The position numbers and the translations under genes are program-made. Of a stretch of 40,549 bases of DNA, positions 1-6,785 are shown piece by piece. Position 1 is the stretch's first letter. Each line of letters opens with the position of its first letter. Origin of the DNA: JAGMXM01 sp964458325 (lineage in GTDB: Bacteria; Verrucomicrobiota; Verrucomicrobiia; Limisphaerales; UBA1319); NCBI GenBank assembly GCA_964458325.1, contig CAYWIM010000037.1, positions 1 through 40,549 on the forward strand, written 5' to 3'. The notes under the pieces are model-generated. The model did no database searches and was not told the origin of the DNA. It was given only the letters and a program-made list of their open reading frames with translations.

Positions 1-195
1 TTCCGGACCGCGGACGTCCTCGTCCGCAGCTGCCGTCAGTTGTCCGCTTTCCCTCAACCACCGGCCGCCGCACGCCAATCCGTTCGCGCTGCGGGCCAGG
101 AGGCCCGCGCTCCGAGTCCTTCCGGACCGCGGACGTCCTCGTCCGCAGCTGCCGTCAGTTGTCCGCTTTCCCTCGACCACCGGCCGCCGCGCGCC
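1..195. repeat. Direct repeat pair made of extragenic palindromes
   Basis: A 76-bp unit at 1-76 recurs at 120-195 with two mismatches. Each copy contains a perfect hairpin, GCGGACG-TCCT-CGTCCGC (10-27 and 129-146). Between the copies lies a second hairpin, GCGGGCC-AGGA-GGCCCGC (91-108), whose tetraloop is the complement of the first. The block lies downstream of the PEP-CTERM gene that ends at 318, and no gene is visible in 1-317. The layout resembles REP-type extragenic palindromes. The left edge of the array is cut by the window. Confidence 0.85.
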
Positions 196-317
196 GGGCG
201 GTCAGCTTGCAGCCATCAATGCGGCGTCCACGGAGTGGGCGCCCTACCCTTTCGGCTTGCGGCTTGCAGGGCAGATCGATGGTTCTGCAGTCCCGTGGCT
301 CGGCGTTGCAAAGACCC

Positions 318-1310
318 TTAGCGCGTGTGTGCGCGGCGGCGGAACAACAGGATCGCACCGCCCAGAATAGCCAGCGCGAACGTGCTCGGCTCCGGGACAA
401 CGAACAGGAATTGGTCAGGCGCGAGCGCGGTGTCCGATAGGCGCACCTCATCGATGAAACCGTAAGCGCGATCGCCGTGTCCGCCGTTATACATGCCGCG
501 GCCCACGGACCAGTTGCCGGCTGCCCAATCGTCGCCGCTGCCCAGGCCGGTCGTCAACGCCGTGTTGGCGCTGCCCTGGAGCGTCAAATCCGTCTGGGCG
601 ACCAACTGATAGCCCGTGCCCGCCGCAATGTCCGAGAGGTAAAGCGACAACATCGATCCATCGCTGGTCGCCGCCATGGCATACCATTTCGCGGTCAACC
701 CGTCCGGGTCGCTGTTCCAATCGAATCCCTGGAATACGCCTTCAGCGGACACGGCCGAATACTGATAGCCCGTGACGTCCTGGAACGTGATGGCGACGCG
801 ATTGTTGGGCTGCATCTGAAAATAGAGCGCCGCCGCATTGCCATCGGCGCCGGGCTGGGTTCCTGCCCCTCGGCTGTCGCGCCCCACGATGGTCCGATAA
901 CCGCCGTTCTCGGGTTTGAACGCCGCCTCGATAGTGAACGCCGATGGGCTCCACGTGGCCAGGCTCTCGTTCCACATGCCCGGGTACCCGCCCGTGTTCT
1001 TCACGCTCAAGGTGTTGGCGGCGCCGGTCTGCGGGATCGTGGAGGAGGCGACATCGGCCCTGTAGCCGTAGCCAGCCCAGGCATCCCCCGACCATACCGA
1101 GAGGGCGTTGCCTTTGCCCGAACTGTCGGCCACGTCGGCCGACCAAACGCCGTTGGCTCCGGAGAGATGGGCCATCTGCGCATCCGCCGAGCCACCCTCG
1201 AATCGCCAGTAGGCCATCGTGTCTGCCTGGGCAGGCAGGACGCTGAACATCAGCGAGCTGGCGAGAGACAAGGAATAAGCCGCCGCAAAAACCTTCTGGT
1301 TCATTTTCAT
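318..1310 (-). CDS. Exported LamG-domain protein with PEP-CTERM tail
   Basis: This 330-residue protein has a signal peptide (about 1-30) and then a concanavalin/LamG-type jelly-roll (about 32-300) that opens with AYWRFEGG. The fold usually binds carbohydrate or protein ligands outside the cell. Residues 304-330 form a classic PEP-CTERM tail: VPEPS, a hydrophobic helix, then RRR. That tail marks proteins sorted by exosortase and exported to the cell surface or matrix. The start at 1310 is chosen because a typical signal peptide follows it directly; the frame stays open for 12 more codons upstream. No exosortase gene is in the window. The gene stands alone, divergent from the GNAT gene. The exact ligand is unknown. 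Confidence 0.85.
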   Translation of the reverse strand: MKMNQKVFAAAYSLSLASSLMFSVLPAQADTMAYWRFEGGSADAQMAHLSGANGVWSADVADSSGKGNALSVWSGDAWAGYGYRADVASSTIPQTGAANTLSVKNTGGYPGMWNESLATWSPSAFTIEAAFKPENGGYRTIVGRDSRGAGTQPGADGNAAALYFQMQPNNRVAITFQDVTGYQYSAVSAEGVFQGFDWNSDPDGLTAKWYAMAATSDGSMLSLYLSDIAAGTGYQLVAQTDLTLQGSANTALTTGLGSGDDWAAGNWSVGRGMYNGGHGDRAYGFIDEVRLSDTALAPDQFLFVVPEPSTFALAILGGAILLFRRRAHTR

Positions 1311-1450
1311 TGTATGCCTGTTAAACACATTTGCCTTCGACCGCAAACCCGAGCTTCACACGGATTCCCGATTGGCTGCTCATGATGCGGAATGTGGGTT
1401 CGGAAAGTCAATCCTTTACCGGCGGCGGACGGGCCGCTATCATCAAGCTC

Positions 1451-2062
1451 ATGAAGCCGGACTCGTGCCATGTCCGACGCGCGACCATCGAGGACCTGGA
1501 TGCGTTGCGGTTGCTCTGGGCCGAGGAGCGCTTGCCGGTCGAGGACCTCGAGCGGCGGCTGAAGGAGTTCCACGTGGCGGTGAACGAGGCCGGGGCTCTG
1601 CTGGGCGCCGTTGCCCTCGAAGTGGCCGGCCCGCATGGCCGGATTCACAGCGAGACATTCTGGTATCCGGAGCACGAGGACATGGTCCGTCCCATGCTCT
1701 GGGAACATCTCCAGGTGCTGGCGCACAATTTTGGACTCGAGCGGATGTGGACCGCCGAGGAGAGCCCGTTTTGGCGGCACTACGTCGGGTTCCGGGAGGT
1801 CATGACGGAGGACATGGCGCATCTGCCGGCACATTTCCAGACGCATTCGGCCCGCCTCCACGTGTTGAGGCTGCGGGACGCCAGTCATCTGGTGGAACAG
1901 GCCGAGGCGGAGCTCCGCGAACTTCAGGCAGCTCAGCAGCGGGAGACTGCCAAGCTGCTGCGCCGGGCCCAGCTCCTGCGGATGCTGGCGCTGGCCGTCG
2001 CGATCCTGCTCTTCGGCCTGATGATCATGGCGGCCGTCTACGTCATCCGCCGGATTCGGTGA
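1451..2062 (+). CDS. GNAT-like N-acetyltransferase domain with C-terminal membrane anchor
   Basis: This 203-residue protein has a probable GNAT acetyltransferase fold at about 8-125, opening with VRRATIEDLDALRLLW, which matches the usual first strand and helix of the family. A charged coiled coil (about 146-176) follows, then a single transmembrane helix (about 178-199) capped by RRIR. This predicts a cytoplasmic enzyme domain tethered to the inner membrane. GNAT proteins move an acetyl group from acetyl-CoA to an amine; the substrate here cannot be read from sequence, and the acyl-CoA pyrophosphate loop is not obvious. The start at 1451 is the methionine just before the conserved domain. The next gene starts 90 bp downstream on the same strand, so they may be co-transcribed. 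Confidence 0.65.
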   Translation: MKPDSCHVRRATIEDLDALRLLWAEERLPVEDLERRLKEFHVAVNEAGALLGAVALEVAGPHGRIHSETFWYPEHEDMVRPMLWEHLQVLAHNFGLERMWTAEESPFWRHYVGFREVMTEDMAHLPAHFQTHSARLHVLRLRDASHLVEQAEAELRELQAAQQRETAKLLRRAQLLRMLALAVAILLFGLMIMAAVYVIRRIR

Positions 2063-2151
2063 GCCGCCCGGAAGCAGAGGTAACAGACACCATCCATTGG
2101 GACAACCCTTGGCACGTCGTGACGCCCGACGACCGCAGCGACGCTCTGAAC

Positions 2152-3075
2152 ATGAACGCGATTTTCGGCCGGAAACAACCGGGTTGGCTGATCGCTCTCG
2201 GGATCAGCATCATCCTCCCCCTTTCATCCTCCGCCCAGAATACTGCACCCGCGAACGTCGCGGAGATCGATGCGCCCGAACGGCCACCCGGCAAGATCGC
2301 TGATGCCCCTGCCCCATCGCTCGCTTACTCGGCCGAAACCCGCTCCAAGCCGCGTCCGCTCCGAATCCACGTGCTCCGACTGGACCTGCGGGATCCGGGC
2401 TATGCGTTGGACGTGGTCCTTGGGCGGGATCCGGACGGCACAGGTCCAGCCGAGGCTGAACTGACCCCGCCGCCCCGTCTCCTGGACACTCCGGACATCG
2501 TTGCCGCCATCAATGCCAACGCATTCGCCTACGCCGGGCCCCCTCGCCCCAAAGAGCGCGCCACGTGGTGTCCAGGGGATCCGGTCGTGATCACGGGCTG
2601 GGCCAAGAGCCTCGATCGAGAAGCCAGCCGCACCGCCGCCCGCGAAATCGCATCGAGTTTCTGGGTTGGCGCCGACGGCCGAGCGCGAATCGGTCCGCTC
2701 GAACCGCGCGACACTGCCCGCTTGGCCATCGCAGGCTTCTCTCCCCTGGTGACCGACGGCCGCGTGACAGCCACATCGGCCCAACCCCTGCATCCGCGGA
2801 CCGCCATCGGCGTGGACCCCACCGGCTTTCGCGTTGTCATGGTCGTCGTCGACGGACGCCAGCCGGATTACAGCGAAGGCATGTCGCTTCTTGAACTGGC
2901 CGAGCTCATGCATTCCCTCGGCTGCCATCAAGCTCTCAATCTCGATGGCGGCGGCAGCTCGATCCTGTATTATCGTGGCAGTGATGGCTGGCTCGGAATC
3001 AAGAACCGACCGTCCGGCATCCTGCCGCGTCCGATTCCCGTCATGCTGGTGGTCCGCTGCCTTCAAAGCCCATAA
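2152..3075 (+). CDS. Exported phosphodiester glycosidase family protein (NAGPA/DUF2233-like)
   Basis: The protein has 307 residues with a signal peptide (about 1-28, ending SSSAQN). The rest matches the phosphodiester glycosidase family related to the N-acetylglucosamine-1-phosphodiester alpha-N-acetylglucosaminidase catalytic domain. Key signs are the inner segment IVAAINANAF (about 124-133), HPRTAIGVD in the middle, and the family hallmark NLDGGGSS at 263-270. Members cleave sugar-phosphodiester bonds; in bacteria the role is usually cell-surface polysaccharide processing, but the substrate is unknown here. The start at 2152 is the methionine heading the signal peptide; the frame is open far upstream only because it shadows the GNAT gene. 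Confidence 0.85.
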   Translation: MNAIFGRKQPGWLIALGISIILPLSSSAQNTAPANVAEIDAPERPPGKIADAPAPSLAYSAETRSKPRPLRIHVLRLDLRDPGYALDVVLGRDPDGTGPAEAELTPPPRLLDTPDIVAAINANAFAYAGPPRPKERATWCPGDPVVITGWAKSLDREASRTAAREIASSFWVGADGRARIGPLEPRDTARLAIAGFSPLVTDGRVTATSAQPLHPRTAIGVDPTGFRVVMVVVDGRQPDYSEGMSLLELAELMHSLGCHQALNLDGGGSSILYYRGSDGWLGIKNRPSGILPRPIPVMLVVRCLQSP

Positions 3076-3077
3076 CG

Positions 3078-3103
3078 CTGAACAGTCTCTCTGCCTGTTC
3101 AAC
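3078..3103. terminator. Possible bidirectional terminator hairpin between convergent genes
   Basis: A 7-bp stem, TGAACAG (3079-3085) with CTGTTCA (3095-3101), and a 9-nt loop lies just after the stop of the glycosidase gene and before the convergent 741-residue gene ends at 3174. There is no T-run, so termination is only a positional guess. Confidence 0.25.
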
Positions 3104-3173
3104 TTGCGCGCGGCCATGAACTCGCCCTGCATTCCGCCACTCGAGGGCGCTTTGAAAACCGACAGCCCGAAGA

Positions 3174-5399
3174 TCAGAAATCAATCGGTTTCCGCTTCAC
3201 ACGGTAATAGCTCTGATCACCCGAGCTGGCCGCGGCAGCCTTGAACGCATTGTCTCCCAACTCGGTAATCGTGGATGGCACTCTGCTGTAGGAGCCGTGG
3301 ACGGCCGGCGCCCGCTCGACCTCGAAGTCGGCGCCCGTGTCAGCCGCTCCCCCCGTGAAGCCAATCTCCAAGCTGCTCCCCGACGGCGGCGTGATGCTCG
3401 TGAGCCTGGGCTTGTGGAGGACCACCACCTTCAGGTCGTCCACGTAAATGCTCCCCATGTTCGGTTCCTGGCGGATCGAGACATGGCTGATCGGAGCGGG
3501 CGCCTGGAGGTCGGTGCCCGAAACGCTGGGAGAGGCTTCGGATGTTGCGTCGATCCAAAGCGTTGCCTTGGCGGTGTCGATGTCGTGGCGGACGACAATG
3601 TTGTACACGGTCCCCACGTAAAGGTCCGTCATCGAGTATTCCGTATAAATGCTCTCGCCGTTCGAGATGTGAAGCCGAAAGGCCCCTTCCGGCGCCCCGG
3701 TAGTCCGGGTGGCGACTTGCATGAGCTGATCCGCAGTGGCGCCGCTGCCCGGGGCAAGGAGAATGAACGCTCCGCTGGAATCCCCGACCACTGGGACATC
3801 GCCCACATCGATCCATTGCGCCTTGAACATCGTGAACAGCACCGTTCCGCTTCCGGGCGTGTAAGGCCCTTCCGCCAAGGAAACTGATGCGTCGTCCGCA
3901 CCGCTCTTGGGCCGGATCCAGGCCTGCGCGTCCGACGAGGCGGTTCGGAAATTGATCCCTTGCGCACTCGAGTTGCGCCGGACCCAGAAGCCCGGGCTCG
4001 AATTCAGGATGCTTGTGTTGAAGGGATAATCGAAGTGATCGATCAGCACGACATCGGCTGACGGCCGCACCATGACGGCAAAGGAGACAGCCGTTGTCTG
4101 GCCTGTGGCATCGGTCACGCTCAGGATGACAACTCCGACACCGGTCGCATCGGCCACCGGTTTGACGATCGCGGTGCGGTTCGTGCCGCCGACATCGGCT
4201 TCCACCGTGACGCTCTCGATGATGCCCCCGCTGTAGCTGGCCACCGAGGCGCTCACCGTCAAAACGCTCGCCGGCGTCTCGCGATCTTCGACCGTGAATG
4301 GCACCGCGATGGGAATGTTCACAAGCGTGTTGGTGGGCGGAGGCGTCGAAATCGACGGCGCAAAATCCAGCGGAAGGACCGTCACCGCAAACGTCTGCTG
4401 GCCGGTGTTGCCATGCGAATCGGTGATGCTCACCGTGATGTCAGCCGAGCCGGCCCGGTCGCCTGCAATCACATACACCGTCCGGTTCGATCCGCTGCCA
4501 TCGAAGAAGACATTCGCGGATGGCACCACGGCTTCGTTGGACGAGGTGGCGGCCGGAACAGGCAAGGGCGCCGATGCCGCGTCGTCCTCGGCGTCGTTGA
4601 TAGCAAAGCTGTTCGTGACGGAAGTCTGGGTGGCCACAACCGTGATGTCAGGTATCTGGCCGATCACCGGCGGCGTCCCCATCGGAACGGAAACCGTCAC
4701 GTTGTCAATGGCGACATGGATGTTCCCCCCGCTGACCTTGATCAGGGTCCACTTGAACCAGATCTCGTCGCCGGGCGGCACGTTGATATTGGGAAATGCG
4801 GCCGTCAGTCCGGCGGAGCGATTGGTCGGATTGTTCCCATCCAAGGCGCTGGCGTTGCCGGTGGTCGGAGCGTTGAATCTCAGGCTGTCCGGCGCTGCCG
4901 TCCAGCCGTCCAATGAATCCAGCCCTCCCCCTGCCCCACCCGGGAACACCTTGTAACTGACAGTGATGTAGCTGACATTGTTGCCGTCGCGCCGCCACTG
5001 CTCGCCATCGTAGCTGAGGATCAGGTTGGTGATGGTCGAGCTGCCGCCATTCACCAACCGCAAACCGAGCATGCCACTCCGGGTCGTGACCGGCATGCCC
5101 CCCAAGGCGCGCTCCGAACTGCCGCTCGCGCCCAGCGAATAGAGCGTGCTCGAATTGCCAGACGCGCCCGCCGTGGCGGTGTAAGCGGTCGTGTAAGGCC
5201 CCACTACGCCGTCCGTGACGTTGCTGACGCTTGCATACCAGCCGGCCAGGGTGAAGTTGTCCCACCAGGCGCCACTACTCGTCCCCAGGGCACTGAAGTC
5301 CTCGCGGTGGGTCGTGCCTGGCGCGATGCTCACCTGGGCCGACAACGGAACGATGGCCGCGAACAGAGCAGCCACCAGTAGAGCACGAATCGTCTTCAT
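3174..5399 (-). CDS. Large secreted protein with cadherin-like repeats and a jelly-roll domain
   Basis: The protein has 741 residues and starts with a signal peptide (about 1-21, ending LSAQV). Residues 22-235 form a beta-rich region. Two cadherin/Ig-like repeats follow (about 241-345 and 345-450), each with the PPVIGQIPD / DSHGNTG style common in bacterial surface proteins. A jelly-roll-like region spans about 450-665 (FDYPFNTS to IYVDDLKVVV). The last 70 residues (about 670-741) match the terminal beta module seen in other secreted proteins here, with ...FEVERA... and SYYRV. There is no enzyme motif or membrane anchor. A role in adhesion or polysaccharide binding is inferred. It is monocistronic, with its promoter in the repeat-bearing region upstream. 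Confidence 0.8.
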   Translation of the reverse strand: MKTIRALLVAALFAAIVPLSAQVSIAPGTTHREDFSALGTSSGAWWDNFTLAGWYASVSNVTDGVVGPYTTAYTATAGASGNSSTLYSLGASGSSERALGGMPVTTRSGMLGLRLVNGGSSTITNLILSYDGEQWRRDGNNVSYITVSYKVFPGGAGGGLDSLDGWTAAPDSLRFNAPTTGNASALDGNNPTNRSAGLTAAFPNINVPPGDEIWFKWTLIKVSGGNIHVAIDNVTVSVPMGTPPVIGQIPDITVVATQTSVTNSFAINDAEDDAASAPLPVPAATSSNEAVVPSANVFFDGSGSNRTVYVIAGDRAGSADITVSITDSHGNTGQQTFAVTVLPLDFAPSISTPPPTNTLVNIPIAVPFTVEDRETPASVLTVSASVASYSGGIIESVTVEADVGGTNRTAIVKPVADATGVGVVILSVTDATGQTTAVSFAVMVRPSADVVLIDHFDYPFNTSILNSSPGFWVRRNSSAQGINFRTASSDAQAWIRPKSGADDASVSLAEGPYTPGSGTVLFTMFKAQWIDVGDVPVVGDSSGAFILLAPGSGATADQLMQVATRTTGAPEGAFRLHISNGESIYTEYSMTDLYVGTVYNIVVRHDIDTAKATLWIDATSEASPSVSGTDLQAPAPISHVSIRQEPNMGSIYVDDLKVVVLHKPRLTSITPPSGSSLEIGFTGGAADTGADFEVERAPAVHGSYSRVPSTITELGDNAFKAAAASSGDQSYYRVKRKPIDF

Positions 5400-5479
5400 G
5401 ATCGATCTCGGTTGGGTTTTGAGTTGAATATCCCCAGAAATAGATTGGTGCCAGCAAATTCTTATGTGTCGTCAGAAGT

Positions 5480-5795
5480 CCCGCCGCGTGAGGCCTGCCT
5501 GCCGGGGCGGCGCAGGCAGGGCATGCGGCCGGCATCGCCCGCAGCCTGCCCCCCCGTGTAGGCCCGGTCCCCCGACCGGGCGTCCGGAGCCATGTCTTTA
5601 ACTCCGCCGCGTGAGGGCACGCGGCCTACATCGCGCGCGGCTGCCCCCCGTGTAGGCCCGGTCCCCCGACCGGGCGTCCGGAGCCATGTCTTTAACTCCG
5701 CCGCGTGAGGGCACGCGGCCTACATCGCGCGCGGCTGCCCCCCGTGTAGGCCCGGTCCCCCGACCGGGCGTTTGGAGCCATGTCTTTAACCCCAC
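5480..5795. repeat. Tandem 94-bp repeat of interlocking palindromes (three units)
   Basis: Units recur with a 94-bp period (equivalent points at 5592, 5686 and 5780). Each has palindrome P1, CCGCGTG-AGGG-CACGCGG (5607-5624 and 5701-5718), then a spacer, then palindrome P2, GCCCGGTC-CCC-C-GACCGGGC (5656-5675 and the next unit). GGCCTACA after P1 is also the inverse of TGTAGGCC before P2, so the two ends can pair with each other. In the first unit another palindrome, CCTGCCTGC...GCAGGCAGG (5494-5520), sits inside the P1 loop, as if one element inserted into another. The array lies in the 5' region of the 741-residue gene and 3' of the pseudopilin gene. The rest of 5400-6020 shows no gene. Confidence 0.9.
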
Positions 5796-6020
5796 TGCCG
5801 CGGAGGGGAGAAGACAATCGGCTAACGGGGTCCAAGTTACCCAGCAGGCCGTCTGGAAGCGATTGCTGAGCGTGTTGCTTGGCTACTCGGTGTGCCACCA
5901 CTTCCGTGTCACTGGGAAACCTCTTCTTGTTTCTCTCCCCCCGCGAGGGACGAGGGGGAGAGGGCGGGGAGAGCTGCGTATTCAGCGGATGGATACGGTG
6001 TGATATCTCTCCAGGCAACG

Positions 6021-6779
6021 TCAGAGAACGCCTTTCTTCCCGGCTCTCTTGGTGGCGACATGGTTGTCAAAATAGAGAAAGGTCCGAGTGCTGCCATGGA
6101 CGGGCGTGGGCGGCAGCTCCTCTTTCCAGCCCACGTTCGGGCATCCCAATTGATCGAGATCCGCCAGCATCCAGACATCCGCCAGCGGCGCGACGGCCTG
6201 GATTTCGCTGATTTTGTGCGGTTTCTCCATCGCCGCTTCCTGCCCCGGCGGATACCCAAAAGGCCGGAATACCACATTGGTCAGCGCCGAGTAGCCTGGA
6301 TGATACACGCCATAGCACGTCCGCTCGGCCATGGGCTCTTTCACCGGAGGCTGGTATCGCTCGAACGCCGGACAGAAAAATACTTTCGCCACATTCGTCT
6401 CCGGCCCGGTCGAAGGCGGCGGCAATGCGAGATATTTGGCCAGGTAATAGATGAGTTCGTATTTGTATCGAGTCGCTTCCCGGTAGCCAGGCCGCTGGCC
6501 GAAGTACAGACCGTAGATGGGGCCGGGGCCGGGCGGCAGGACGTCGCTGTTATCATCCAGAAACAGCTGCACCGCGATCCCGGTCTGTTTCAGATTCGAG
6601 ATGCACTTGATCTGGTGGGTCTTTGCCTTGGCGCGCCCCAACGCCGGCAGCAGCATCGAAGCCAATATCGCGATGATCGCGATCACCACCAACAGCTCGA
6701 TCAGCGTGAAGCCGCAACGCCCATCCGCGCCAACTCTCCGATTGCGCGATCCCGATCCGCTATGGGTATCGCTCATCAT
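6021..6779 (-). CDS. Pseudopilin-like protein, prepilin N-methylation signal (252 aa)
   Basis: Residues 24 onward read FTLIELLVVIAIIAILASMLLPAL, the type II secretion / type IV pilin N-terminal helix, with predicted cleavage G23|F24 and the conserved glutamate at mature position 5 (E28). The 23-residue basic leader is long. The globular part resembles the H-X9-DG pseudopilin group abundant in Verrucomicrobiota and Planctomycetes: near the C-terminus HGSTRTFLYFDN places a histidine ten residues before an aspartate (DN instead of DG). It should be processed by a prepilin peptidase and sit at the inner membrane or in a pseudopilus. It is the last gene of a three-gene operon, 6 bp after the esterase/beta-helix gene, suggesting a link to export or surface display of those enzymes. 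Confidence 0.88.
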   Translation of the reverse strand: MMSDTHSGSGSRNRRVGADGRCGFTLIELLVVIAIIAILASMLLPALGRAKAKTHQIKCISNLKQTGIAVQLFLDDNSDVLPPGPGPIYGLYFGQRPGYREATRYKYELIYYLAKYLALPPPSTGPETNVAKVFFCPAFERYQPPVKEPMAERTCYGVYHPGYSALTNVVFRPFGYPPGQEAAMEKPHKISEIQAVAPLADVWMLADLDQLGCPNVGWKEELPPTPVHGSTRTFLYFDNHVATKRAGKKGVL

Positions 6780-6785
6780 AGCCTT

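Noticed and set aside
5480..5795. CRISPR array
   Set aside because: The period is 94 bp with near-identical whole units and no unique spacers, and palindromes fill the unit.
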